Source: Entoloma clypeatum
Lineage: Eukaryota; Basidiomycota; Agaricomycetes; Agaricales; Entolomataceae
Assembly (NCBI GenBank): GCA_963565915.1
Contig: OY751486.1
Location: forward strand, 1,488,001-1,552,000
Direction: 5' to 3'
DNA length: 64,000 bases
Shown here: piece by piece, positions 9,769-21,467 of the stretch
Position numbering within the stretch: the stretch's first letter is position 1
How the letters are laid out: every line of letters starts with the position of its first letter
Position numbers and translations under genes: made by a program
The notes under the pieces: model-generated
Told to the model about the DNA's origin: nothing
The model's database searches: none
The model's input: only the letters and a program-made list of their open reading frames with translations

Positions 9769-12700
9769 ATGACTGCAGACAATAGAACCTATGTCATCCC
9801 TGCCAAGCGAGCCGCTGCGTCGACTAAGATTGTGAAGGGAGACAAACCTCTGAAACGACGAGAGATCAGGCTGTTAGCTAAGCTCAAAACACGACGAGGA
9901 CCAAAGGTCATTCGACCTGAGGTTGATAGCGGATGTGAACGCACATGCATCCATCCCAGAATAGTACGCGAACAGAACCTCCCCACACGAGGAATACCGC
10001 CCATAGCAATTCTAAATGCGGATGGATCACCAAATCGACAACAAAAGGCGAACCAACTTGCCGAAGTCAAGCTGGATTTGGGAACACATCAGGAAACCAT
10101 GGAAGCGATGGTACTGGACATTGGGAGAACCGACATGCTCTTGGGACATGACTGGTTGGTACACCACAACCCTACAATTAATTGGACAACCGGCGCCGTA
10201 ATGTTCAACTGGTGCCCAACAACATGCCGAACCAAACATTCGGATTTCAGGGTTAACCTTGATGGTCGCAAACACCGGGTTCGCATGGTTGAGGTGCGCG
10301 ACAAAGATGCACCCAAGAAGTTGGATCAGAAATGGAAGCCTGGAGACCCTATATTGGAAGCTGTCACTCCCACACCACCTCCCACAACCAAACGACCCTC
10401 ATATGTTGATCGGTTTACTCACCTCCTCGAGAAGGGGAACTTTGATAAGATCCCGAAGGAAAGGGAATGGGACCATGGTATTGAACTTACACCGGACGCA
10501 CCAAAGGAACTAGGGGGAAATACATATCCCATGACACAAAAGGAACAAGAGGAATTGGACGCATTCATTGACGAGGGTCTAGCAACTGGAAAGATCCGCC
10601 CGTCCAAATCCCCTTATGCTTCCCCTTGCTTCTTCATCAATAAGAAGGATGGTTCCAAACGATTGGTACAAGATTACCGCATGGTCAACAAATTTACGGT
10701 CAAAGACAAGTTCCCACTCCTGCGCATCTCCGATCTCTTGGACGTGCTGAAAGATGCAGTCTACTTCAATAAAATGGACATCATGTGGGGTTACAACAAT
10801 GTCCGGATTAAGGAAGGCGATGAATGGAAGGCTGCCTTCCTCACCAGTCGAGGATTGTTTGAACCATTGGTCATGTTTTTCGGCCTTTGCAACTCCCCGG
10901 GAACGTTCTCTCGGATGATGGCTAGTCTATTCTGGGACCAGATCCGCCGACGCATCTGCGTGATCTACATGGATGACATTGTGGTTATTGGTAAAACCAA
11001 GGAAGAACTCGCGCGAAACACCAAAGAAATTCTGCAGATCCTATCGGACAATGACTTGTTCCTGAAGGAGAAGAAGTGTTTCTGGGAAGTAACGAAATGC
11101 CCCATATTGGGATATGTCGTTGGTGAAGGACGTGTCGAGATGGAAACCGAGAAGGTGGACACGATCCGAAACTGGCGAGCACCCACATCAAAAAAGGAAG
11201 TCCAGAAGTTCCTTGGGTTTGCTAACTTCTATCGGCGCTTCATTGAAGGATACTCAAACATCGCAAAACCACTTACCACGCTCACAGGCGGCACTGCGTT
11301 TACTTGGGGACCAACAGAACAAAAGGCATTTGAAGGTCTCATACAGGCGATCACATTGGCACCAGTCTTGGCATTACCAAAACCAGATGGACAGTTCAGG
11401 GTCGAAACCGATGCATCGGGCTATGCAATTGGGGCTGTACTCTCTCAAAAACAGGACGACAAATGGCATCCTATCGCGTTCTTGTCGCGGACCATGTCCG
11501 CGGCCGAACAAAATTACAAGATATACGACAAAGAGCTCTTGGCAGTCATGGAAGCACTGAAAGATTGGAGACACTATCTACTCAAAGCCAGGGAACGCTT
11601 TGAGATCTTAACTGATCACAAGAACCTGGAGTATTTCCGCCGTCCTCAGGACCTAAATCAACGACAAAGGCGCTGGAAGATGAAGTTACAAGACTATGAC
11701 TTCGAACTACAGCATGTGCCTGGCAAGACAAATGCAAAAGCGGACATCCTGTCGCACTTACCCTGGTATGAAACAGAACTCGAACCACAAGACAGTGACC
11801 AAATGCTCAAGGAGGGACTATTCTTGAAACGATTGGAATCAGAAGATGTGGTACAAATGGAGATGTTCACAGAGGAACAATTCTTTGAAGGGGGTGAAAC
11901 ATCTGATTCCATCAAGATTGGAAACGTCACAACCATCGAAAATCCATGGATCGCACGCATCAAGGGTTCAAACCGCATGGAGACAGAAGTAGCCCAGGGT
12001 CTAAAGAAGAATCCTCATTGGTATCAACAGGAAAACGGCATCACATATGCAGGCGAACGAGTCTATGTTCCACCGGACCCACAACTGCGTCAAGAACTAA
12101 TGTTTGAGTCACACGATGCACCAGTGGCAGGACATCCAGGACAGTATCAAACACACAAACTCCTCACTCGCACCTACTGGTGGCCTACCATCCTGCATGA
12201 TGTGAAGAAGTACGTAAAGGGTTGCGACACCTGTCAGCGCAACAAGATCAACAGACAGAAACGACATGCTCCGCTACACCCCCATGCAACACCAAGTCAT
12301 CCATGGGAAGACATAGGAATTGACGTCGTGGGACCGATACCAGAATCTGATGGAAAGAATGCGATTTTGGTCATCACGGATAGACATTCGAAGATGCTTC
12401 ATCTCATTCCGACAACCGTGGAATTATCGGCTGAAGGATTAGCCAAGATCTATTGGGATCAGATATGGAAGCTTCACGGAATCCCCAAGAAAATCATCAG
12501 TGACAGGGGACCACAGTTCGCCGCTAAGTTCATGGAGATACTTTGCCGCATGTTGGGGATCAAAAGGAACCTGTCCACCGCATACCATCCGCAGACTGAT
12601 GGACAGGCCGAACGATCGCATCAGGAGACAGAAGCGTTCTTACGAAACTTCGTCAACCATCTGCAAGATGATTGGGCTGAATGGATCGCAATCGCCGAAT

Positions 12701-13368
12701 TCCAGTACAATGACAAAGAACATCAGGCGACGAAGCACACACCATTCTACCTCAACTATGGCTTACATCCTTGGAAGGGAGAACTTGTGTTGGAAGACAC
12801 CAACCCGGCTGCCAACAGCTTCTTGGAAAGACTCAAACAAGCACGAGAAGAAGCCAATGCAGCGCTGAAACAGGCACAGGATCAGATGAAGAAGACAGTT
12901 GATACACGACGGAGTCCATCTCGGAACTACCGCATTGGAGACAAGGTGTGGCTGGAAGGGACTAACATCAGAACTAACCGTCCCTCGAAGAAACTTGACG
13001 CACTCCGACACGGACCATTCAAGGTCCTAGAGAAGAAAGGGGCTAGCGCATACCTTCTTGATCTTCCGAAGACTTGGAAAATGATTCACCCTGTGTTTAA
13101 CGAGACCCTGTTGTCACCTTACAAAACCCCGAAGTATGCCATCCGGAAGAAGAAACCAGCCCCTGATCCGATCATCGTTGAAGGACGAGAAGAGTACCAT
13201 GTGTCCACGATTCTAGACTCTCGAAAGTTCTGTGGAAAGATCCAGTACCTTGTTCAGTGGGAAGGATATGGCCCAGAAGAGAACACATGGGAACCTCGAG
13301 CTAATGTTCAGAACGCTCAAGATTTGATCCGTGATTTCCATCAGCAGAACCCGTCTCGCCCACGATAA
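9769..13368 (+). CDS. pol: Chromovirus 1 pol polyprotein (PR-RT-RH-IN-chromodomain)
   Basis: An uninterrupted frame of about 1199 residues. The ATG at 9769 is preferred to the upstream TTG. Domains in order: an aspartic protease with DSGCERT near residue 48; reverse transcriptase with FNKMDIMWGY and the catalytic YMDD (about residue 404); RNase H with ETDASGYAIG and YKIYDKELLAVMEAL; an integrase zinc finger (H-H-C-C ending CDTCQRNK); the integrase core with GIDVVGPIPES, ISDRGPQFAA and the glutamate in DGQAERSHQETEAF; and a C-terminal chromodomain (QYLVQWEGYGPEENTWEP) that directs integration to marked chromatin. All motifs are present and there is no stop, so pol may be functional although gag is broken. 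Synthesis without gag overlap would need reinitiation or another bypass; the mechanism is not visible. Confidence 0.95.
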   Translation: MTADNRTYVIPAKRAAASTKIVKGDKPLKRREIRLLAKLKTRRGPKVIRPEVDSGCERTCIHPRIVREQNLPTRGIPPIAILNADGSPNRQQKANQLAEVKLDLGTHQETMEAMVLDIGRTDMLLGHDWLVHHNPTINWTTGAVMFNWCPTTCRTKHSDFRVNLDGRKHRVRMVEVRDKDAPKKLDQKWKPGDPILEAVTPTPPPTTKRPSYVDRFTHLLEKGNFDKIPKEREWDHGIELTPDAPKELGGNTYPMTQKEQEELDAFIDEGLATGKIRPSKSPYASPCFFINKKDGSKRLVQDYRMVNKFTVKDKFPLLRISDLLDVLKDAVYFNKMDIMWGYNNVRIKEGDEWKAAFLTSRGLFEPLVMFFGLCNSPGTFSRMMASLFWDQIRRRICVIYMDDIVVIGKTKEELARNTKEILQILSDNDLFLKEKKCFWEVTKCPILGYVVGEGRVEMETEKVDTIRNWRAPTSKKEVQKFLGFANFYRRFIEGYSNIAKPLTTLTGGTAFTWGPTEQKAFEGLIQAITLAPVLALPKPDGQFRVETDASGYAIGAVLSQKQDDKWHPIAFLSRTMSAAEQNYKIYDKELLAVMEALKDWRHYLLKARERFEILTDHKNLEYFRRPQDLNQRQRRWKMKLQDYDFELQHVPGKTNAKADILSHLPWYETELEPQDSDQMLKEGLFLKRLESEDVVQMEMFTEEQFFEGGETSDSIKIGNVTTIENPWIARIKGSNRMETEVAQGLKKNPHWYQQENGITYAGERVYVPPDPQLRQELMFESHDAPVAGHPGQYQTHKLLTRTYWWPTILHDVKKYVKGCDTCQRNKINRQKRHAPLHPHATPSHPWEDIGIDVVGPIPESDGKNAILVITDRHSKMLHLIPTTVELSAEGLAKIYWDQIWKLHGIPKKIISDRGPQFAAKFMEILCRMLGIKRNLSTAYHPQTDGQAERSHQETEAFLRNFVNHLQDDWAEWIAIAEFQYNDKEHQATKHTPFYLNYGLHPWKGELVLEDTNPAANSFLERLKQAREEANAALKQAQDQMKKTVDTRRSPSRNYRIGDKVWLEGTNIRTNRPSKKLDALRHGPFKVLEKKGASAYLLDLPKTWKMIHPVFNETLLSPYKTPKYAIRKKKPAPDPIIVEGREEYHVSTILDSRKFCGKIQYLVQWEGYGPEENTWEPRANVQNAQDLIRDFHQQNPSRPR

Positions 13369-13502
13369 AAGACAGCTCTCGAAGTCCATGACAAGTATCG
13401 ACCTCATCAGTCAACCACACACCGAGTTTCCCGCTCTAGTCTTTTTCCCTGCCCAATACAGCCTCCCCCTTCTTCTTCTATCTCTCAACCATCCTCACCG
13501 CC

Positions 13503-13745
13503 ATGTCCAACACCACTGTCACCTCCACCTCCACCACCGACATCAACCCCGCCATCGCCGCCCTCATGAACGAAGCACTCTCCATGAGAGACCAAATCCA
13601 TGCCCTCGAAACTTCCCTTGCCGACCTCCTTCATCGCCAGATGCATATCTGGCTTCACTCGCTGTCCAACCTCCCCGTCGCCCCAAGTCCCGAGGAAAAA
13701 CAAATTCTCGGAAATTACACCAGCACCCTCGTGATCGAGAATTGA
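13503..13745 (+). pseudogene. Chromovirus 1 third ORF (unknown), cut by a nonsense codon
   Basis: A small frame lies between pol and the 3' LTR. It begins MSNTTVTSTSTTDINPAIAA and continues with a helical, heptad-like stretch (MRDQIHALETSLADLL), possibly a coiled coil. It stops after 80 residues at TGA 13743-13745. The second copy (63492-63860, minus) has CGA there and reads through to 123 residues, so this copy carries a CpG-type nonsense mutation. Conservation of the frame in two copies argues that it is a real element gene. Function unknown; it is in the position where some Ty3 elements carry extra ORFs. Confidence 0.7.
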
Positions 13746-13908
13746 CGCATTCGGCTGGCTATCAAAGGCCTCGAACTCGCCGTTGCCATCAACAAGGAGT
13801 TGATATATGATTGGAGCCTCAAGGAGAGTCCGAACTGGTCCGATCCCAGCAACAATGAGGGATGGGGACAATGACTCTGTGAGGACACAGAGCTTGAAGA
13901 GGGGAACA

Positions 13909-14279
13909 TGTTATGGACTCTACGGTATGCGGACGACATCATTACTTTTACTTATCGGCCCGGCTCGGCGCCCTCTTACGAATACATTATGTCGCAACAT
14001 CTATTTCCATTCCCTTCGCTACTGCTCTGACTCATTCCGCAGTAGCTTTACTCAGCTCCGTAGTATGTATGACTCATTGTACATAGCCTTCCGCAGTCGC
14101 CTTACTCATGCGCACTGCCTTCTGCAGTACTGACTCATCTGCTACCGCCTATAGTCAGTACCTATATAAACCTCTTGTACTGTAGTAGATTCCTTAGATT
14201 TAGCAATCACATTGCTCTTCGCCTTTCCACTTTCCTGCATACTCTGCCCGAACCTTGGAACGGTTTGTTAAGCATAACA
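13909..14279 (+). repeat. 3' LTR of chromovirus 1
   Basis: Same 371-bp length as the 5' LTR, starting TGTTATGGACTC. It is preceded by the purine tract GAAGAGGGGAACA. Differences from the 5' LTR are mainly CG to TG or CA. Confidence 0.95.
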
Positions 14280-14585
14280 TCAAATATTGTGCTATGTATG
14301 ATTATTTCTTGAATGAAAAAAAACACCTCTTTCTATGTGGCATGTAAAGAGTGTCCAAAATCTATAGAAATATTGAGCACTACACAAAGCTATGAGACTA
14401 CCATACTATGGTGCTACCAGGTTTCTGTACTACAGTGTTATGGTACTATGATGTTACAATGCTATAGTGCTTTAGTGCTACATTGCTATGCCTGCTAGTG
14501 AGGTTACTACAGAGTGCTATGGCTGCTATGGATGTGAGTGTGTTTGCTATAATTTGCTACCAGCCACAGGACCACTTTGCTGATG

Positions 14586-15072
14586 AAAGATCTCGCCAAC
14601 AAAAATGAATATAGTTCATTGAACTAAGAGTCGCGAACCGCGACATGGGGATTATATGTCCCCATACAACATGTACATAGATGGCATACAGAGATACCAT
14701 CATATGAAATGCACGAAAGATGTTCATGCTGAAGAAAGATAGAAACAACAACATGTCGTTTATGATAGGTTCATGTGAACATGGGGATTCTTGCGAACCC
14801 CAGAAATGAACAAACGACATGGCGAGCTAAGCTCGCCAAAGATAATATACTTGGCAAAAGTCTTGCCAATAAAAAATGAACATATGTTGTTCATTAAATG
14901 AAAAGTCGTGGACCACAACTTGGGGAAAATAAGCCCCAATATAAAGATGGCATACAGAGATACCATCATATGGAAGAATAGAAAAGGACGTTGCAAACGA
15001 CGAGGGATAAATTATCCCCAGAGGACGAGTGAGGGAAATTGCCTCACAGGAACTCTGATATGCTTTGTTGTG
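14586..15072. repeat. Hairpin array, segment 2
   Basis: The array continues from 6319. Examples: GTCGCGAACCGCGAC near 14630; TGGGGATTATATGTCCCCA near 14645; GGCGAGCTAAGCTCGCC at 14821-14837; TTGGCAAAAGTCTTGCCAA near 14851; TTGGGGAAAATAAGCCCCAA near 14920. GATGGCATACAGAGATACCATC-type units occur twice (near 14692 and 14947). Stem GCGAGC/GCTCGC is shared with segment 1. Confidence 0.9.
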
Positions 15073-15561
15073 CATCAGCAAACCCTGATTTGGGCTCATA
15101 GCAAACTGTAGCAAACACTACCAAACCTGTAGTGTGGTGTAGTGCCATAGCATGTTGTAGCAGTGTAACTTAGGCCTGTAGCAAGATGTAGCAAGATGTA
15201 GCCTTGTAACATAGAACTGCCTTAGTATTGTAGTAGCCTAGTAAGCCATAGCCTTGTAATACTTCATACCATGGAACTGCCAAATCATCATAGTAACCTA
15301 GTAAGCCATACTCACCAAGTGTATTAATCTTGCAGACAAAAAAACCAAGCACGATAACTGATGATGCCACGAGAGCATGGGAAAAAAGAACATTGTGCTC
15401 CGAAAACAGAAAATGCATTGGAACTGACATGTACTGACACACGGCCCTCATACAAAAATACGTGAACAGTTACCCCTAGCTTCCTGTATATATGCTACCT
15501 GGTCGTTCATCACCTGGCCCCTGGCCGTATTCACATATGTCCCGCCCTTTGCTCACCGTTG

Positions 15562-16701
<1,140 letters not shown>

Positions 16702-16987
16702 TCAATTTTTGATATTCACTTTCGTGTGTTACAAGTGAATGCAATGAATGAGCCAATATTATGGCAATTGATAGCATCGAAGCAACACAGTCTGTAGTGA
16801 TACATAGTCATGAGAGGTTGCTCTGTAGCACTACAGAGGAATGGCAGGTTGCTACAGATTGCTACATAGTGATGGCAGATTGCTACAGGTTGCTACAGAG
16901 CGCTCTCAAATCATAACCCTTCGCTACAGCGCTATGGCGCTCCAGAGTGCTCTGGACACTCCCCAGCGTCTCCAGGTTTTGCTGATG

Positions 16988-19190
16988 TGGTACAAAGCAA
17001 GAAGGGGAGGAAATGGGAACATAGTTGTCCCACAAAACCACCCCAAAAACGGAACAAGCAGGTTTAAATAAACCTGCACGGACAGAGATGACCGTGAAAC
17101 ATGAGAACCGTGGGAACGACAGGCGTCATTCCCACAATAGTTGTCAAATGACAGGTGGTACAACAGCACCACTTCGTAATATACAAGGTGTCAATACACC
17201 TTGCACGTTCAAAGGAAATGTGCCACGAAACCAAGCAGGCTCGAAAGAACCTGCACCGAGGATGACTCAAGAGTCATCCATGCAGTAACGACCAAATGTA
17301 TGGTCGTTGCCAACCATGGAGGAGTCAAGAGACCCCTTGGGTATGATAGAATCGTTAACCAAATTGATTTGGTTAAATAGAGATATAGGACGACACCAGT
17401 CGTTCACGAAAAAGTTCGGTAACAATTACCGAATGGCATGAAAACGACACAGAGAGGTCAAGAAGGTTCAATAGAACCTCCAAAAGCTTTAGGCTCATCT
17501 GAGCCTGAAACGGAGATGAGTACTGACACAAAGCCAGTACATGAGAAAAGAACATTGGACAACAATGAATGTCGTCCAGAAAACGGACCTGGGGAACTCA
17601 AAAGATCTTCCCAACAAAACTGGAGATGTAATATTGCCCAATTACCAAAATGACAACACATCGTTTGGAAAACAAAAAGTCGCGAAAAGCGACAGGGGAA
17701 AATGAATGTCCCCAACTGGCAAAAGGAGGGCCAACCCGGGACCCTCGAGATGTGCTTCAAGAGTAGGAATGAAGCAAGAAGGGGAGGAAATGGGGTAGCA
17801 ATTGCCCCAGCATCTCCCACTGATCTCGCGAACGACACAAGATGTCATTCTAGTTGAAGAAATTGTGATTGAATTGACGGCGCCGATGGCACCGTCCATG
17901 TACTCTAATTGGGTACAAGGTATCCCGACATACTCGACAAATACCAAGCAGGTACAAAGGAACCTGCATCGCGTCGCGTTGATACCTCAACAATCAGATG
18001 ACCATCTGGTCGCCACAGGGAACCTAACGTTCCCTGCACCTCGTCATAGAGGAACTGACTTATGAGTCAGTTTATAATGGAGATAGGACCTAGGGGGATG
18101 ACAGTCACCCCCCAAACGACGGATGACGCCCGATGCGCCATCCCCAATTGAGACAGAAGGTACCACGTACCTTCGTAAGTCCAGTCGACGCGCAATGATG
18201 CGCGTCCTAGTCGCAGCCTATCTGGATGACGACAAATGTCGTCAGTAATGATGGACAATACCTATGGCATTGTCCCCACTCACAAGTGGAGGTACAACGT
18301 ACCTTCCTATACCCGAACAATGCGCAATGATGCGCATCCCAAGCCTCCGCGTAGCGAGAGGTCAAATTCCCACCATTGGTGAGCACTGCTCGAGCTGGGT
18401 TTCGTCAATAACGACGAACGACGCCCATGGCGTCGTCCCCCCGACAAGATGAAGGTACTACATACCTTCAGATGCGCCTGGACGAGGTCGATTCAGGAGA
18501 ATCGACCGATAACGAATGGAGGGATGATGCATGCCCCTCCACGGAGAGTCATCAGTGATGACGGACGCCGGCAATTGGACGGCGTCGACACCTTGATACA
18601 AGGGCGAGCCAAAGCTCTCCCTCATCGAGGTGGGACAGAACAGGGTCGACGCGAAGGTGGTCGACGACGAGAATGGAGGGACGACGATCGCCCCTCGACC
18701 AGGAGTCGTCCGTCGATGACGAACACTGGCAATGGGACGGCGTTGGCGAACGAAGAAGCAGTCAACGAGGACAAGCCGAAGCTCTCCTCATCGATGCGTA
18801 ACGAGACTCGGTCGACTCGCAGTAGTCGACCAACAACGAAAAAGATAACCTAGAGGGACAAATGTGTCCCTCAAACAAAAAAAGGTGTCAGTAAACAACA
18901 AACGACACACATTGTGTTGTTCTCTGGTACTAGCGAAGGTGCCACGCACCTTCATACGTCCGTGTGCGGGCGTCCGAGCCTTCACCTCGGCTGTCAGGCC
19001 CCCAATGGACAATTGAGGGCAGAAATGCCCTCGTCCCTCTCCGATTTGTGCTCCCCGTGAGTCTTGACGATGGTGGGCGACTAACGTCGCTCGGCACTGA
19101 ACGTGCCCCGGTCGTCAAGCAGGTAGGCGTCGAGCTACGAGAGACGAGGCTCATGGAAGAGCCTCGAAAGGTGGTGGTGATCGCCAGAAA
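16988..19190. repeat. Hairpin array, segment 3
   Basis: The longest segment. Examples: GCAGGTTTAAATAAACCTGC near 17059; GATGACTCAAGAGTCATC near 17261; AGGGAACCTAACGTTCCCT near 18016; AAGGTACCACGTACCTT near 18158; GACGCGCAATGATGCGCGTC near 18186; GAAGGTACTACATACCTTC near 18451; GGTCGATTCAGGAGAATCGACC-type near 18488; GAAGGTGCCACGCACCTTC at 18935-18953. Between 18015 and 18350 the unit starts are about 35, 42, 27, 36, 31, 42, 24, 38, 33 and 27 bp apart. A GCAAGAAGGGGAGGAAATGG motif recurs at about 16997 and 17769. The segment stops abruptly at the outer end of the left inverted arm. Confidence 0.9.
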
Positions 19191-19200
19191 GCTCGTTTAC

Positions 19201-20609
19201 ACAGCTGGCAGGGGACATTGCGCGGCAGTCTCCCAGCCGTCTCGCACAAATAAGCGCAAATTGACTGGGAGTCAACCTGGGAGTGGGTCTCACAAAAATA
19301 CTTGTAACTACATTGTATATTTGTCTGTTCGCCTGTCGCACAACGAAACACACAATTTAATTACTTTCTTGGTTTTTTGTTTTGATTGCGTGATTGGTTG
19401 TGATCCGGCTTCACAATAAAGTGAACAATTAGCTTGTGAATATAGCTGGGAGGCAATTACACAGACAATCGCACATTTATACTACAAAAGAAACTCGTAA
19501 CTAGGCTATGCGCAGATCACCCAATCTAAGTGCGCAATAGACCCGCAATCTGATGGCGGTATTGATTGCGTGCCCGCCCCGCAAGAAATCCCGCAACCAA
19601 ATGGCAAGCCAGGCGCGCAGGAAGTGGGCCACTAAGCGGCCAATTATAGGCCCACTTGCCGATGCGTTAGTGGGCCGCGAGACGTGAGTTTGTCCATCGT
19701 GTGCCGTCAATACCATGAAATAGACATATGCTGTACACTCGTCGTTAGCACCGCCAGGTAAATGGAGTATGGATATTCCCAAACGCACTATGCAAGAAAT
19801 GTAGATATCCCAAGAAATCGATCATAGCGATTCAACTGAAATGTGGTCAACAAGTGACAATTTCCAAAATATTCAACGCACCGTCTACGAGATCGACTGT
19901 AGAAAATCCTTGTCTGGCGGCCGAGGTATCCTTCCACCCTTGCCGTGTCGAAGAGTTCGGTCCTTGTCCCGCCGAAAAGGTGGATGGTCGCAAACGGCAT
20001 CCCATTTCGATTGATGGCGCAAAGTGTATAGTGGCCTTCAGGAGCCAATTTGGACGAATGATAACCGGACCTATCCAAATCGTTAGTCTATTGAAATAAA
20101 CGGGGGGCACAAACGCACACAAGAAGCCAATCCAGGCCTTCATAGCATTCCGAGATAGCGGCGGAATGGTCGACTAACGCCCGGCGAAAACCTTCTCGTA
20201 CCACCCGTAGGTCGAGAGGGTGCTCCTCGGTGTAATATTTGAGGCGGGTGAGCATGTAGAGGCGGGGCTCCATGGCTGTCTGGAGGTAGTGGTGGTGGTT
20301 AGGACCCTGGGAGGATTGAATCTGATGGGAAATTTTGGTCGATCTACTCAGGCAAATCATCAGTTCAGACGCACAGTAAGTAAGTACCTCCTGCCTTTCA
20401 CGTTAACACCATCTCCCCTTGGCCGATGGTGCACAAGCAAGATAACCCTCGACCGCCGACGCCCTTCCTCCCTCAGGCCGGCCAAAGCGGACACATCTTC
20501 CACAGAAGCGCGCACCACCAGCTTGAAGGTTGACTTGTCAACGTGAAGCCTTACAGTATGTCCACCCGCGCACCGGCTGCAGATCGCGTTTTTGTCTGAC
20601 TGTCGCCGC
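19201..20609. other. Outer part of left arm, unassigned
   Basis: No domain recognised. Minus-strand frames (19501-19788, 19788-20078, 20088-20360) are conserved in the other arm only because the arms are near-identical. The outer 300 bp is AT-rich with a GCTGGGAGxC repeat and could be a transposon terminus. Confidence 0.3.
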
Positions 20610-21467
20610 TTATGCATCCGCGGCCCAAGCTTTCATCTCTGAATCCCTCTTGTGTCCATTGAGTGCTGCTTCACGAACTTTGATGGCCAATTTTTGTAGA
20701 ATATAAACGAAATCCATCTAGTGAAATCCTTGACGAGCTATTGAGCTATTCCAAAATATGCTCGCAAGCTTCTGTCGAATGAAACCAGGGAAGCAAAGGG
20801 AATGTGCTGCGAACATGATATTGATGGATCACGACAAGGGAGATAAAGCCGTTGACAAGATAGGGGATGATGTCGACGTACTCTCAGGAGAGGAAATGGT
20901 GGGGATTTCGAAATCGGTGTAGTCCTTCCACATGTCAACAAAATACTGAGCATGGGGAATCATCTTCAGCCGTTTGTTATGATATATATATACATAGGTT
21001 TTGATTGCATCGATGAGTTCTCCGAAGATGAAAAGGTAGACAATGAGCTGAGCTCCTGGGATTCAATTTGAGTAAGGTGTGTGTTGTTGCAGTAAAGAGG
21101 TGGGCCGCGGCACTATTATCCCGCCGATCAAGTTTTCATGTTGCCTTGAGCCCCTGTTATTGAATCCCGGACTGTTCTGAAAGGACATGTCGGTCTTGCA
21201 TAAGAAATTTGCCCAAGACTCGGGGTCTCTTCACTGTAATCTGAATCAGCTGATGAGAAGCTTGTTGTACAAGGCTTCGCTGGACTGCTCACTCTGTTTC
21301 AGCGCCATCACATGAAAATGAGACGACATCAAGGCCAGGATCAATGGAGCCCTCAATAATCTCCCGCGAGAACTTGTGGAATTGAGGTTTAAGGTGGTTT
21401 AATGGGTATTGCGGCATGTGCATCTTGGGTAAGGGAATCTGTATAGTCCATAGGCAAGGCTAGCAAA
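20610..21467 (-). pseudogene. Transposase-like multi-exon relic, left-arm copy
   Basis: Mirror copy of the relic at 58540-59397, described there. The same stop codons and frameshift are present. Confidence 0.45.

Larger units (their letters stand above)
8106..14279 (+). mobile_element. Ty3 chromovirus, family 1, complete with LTRs (TSD TCAAA)
   Basis: The 371-bp LTRs (8106-8476 and 13909-14279) begin TGTTA and end TAACA and are flanked by TCAAA at 8101-8105 and 14280-14284. The order is LTR, primer-binding site, degraded gag, pol (PR-RT-RNaseH-IN-chromodomain), a third small ORF, a purine tract AAGAGGGGAACA, LTR. The LTRs differ at about six positions that I could see, mostly CpG transitions. 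gag is disrupted, so this copy is not autonomous. It is inserted in the TAGC-rich part of the CATCAGCAA element. Confidence 0.95.
6320..14585. mobile_element. CATCAGCAA element, copy 1 (contains foldback and chromovirus)
   Basis: The element begins CATCAGCAG and ends TTTGCTGATG, flanked by a 2-bp duplication AA (6318-6319 and 14586-14587). Without the nested chromovirus and its duplication it would be about 2.1 kb. It consists of TAGC-rich repeats (6340-6600 and 14284-14570, words such as GTAGCACTACAGAGT), a large foldback core and no coding sequence. Two further copies (15073-16987 and 61228-62983) share termini and layout. Superfamily unknown. Confidence 0.75.
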
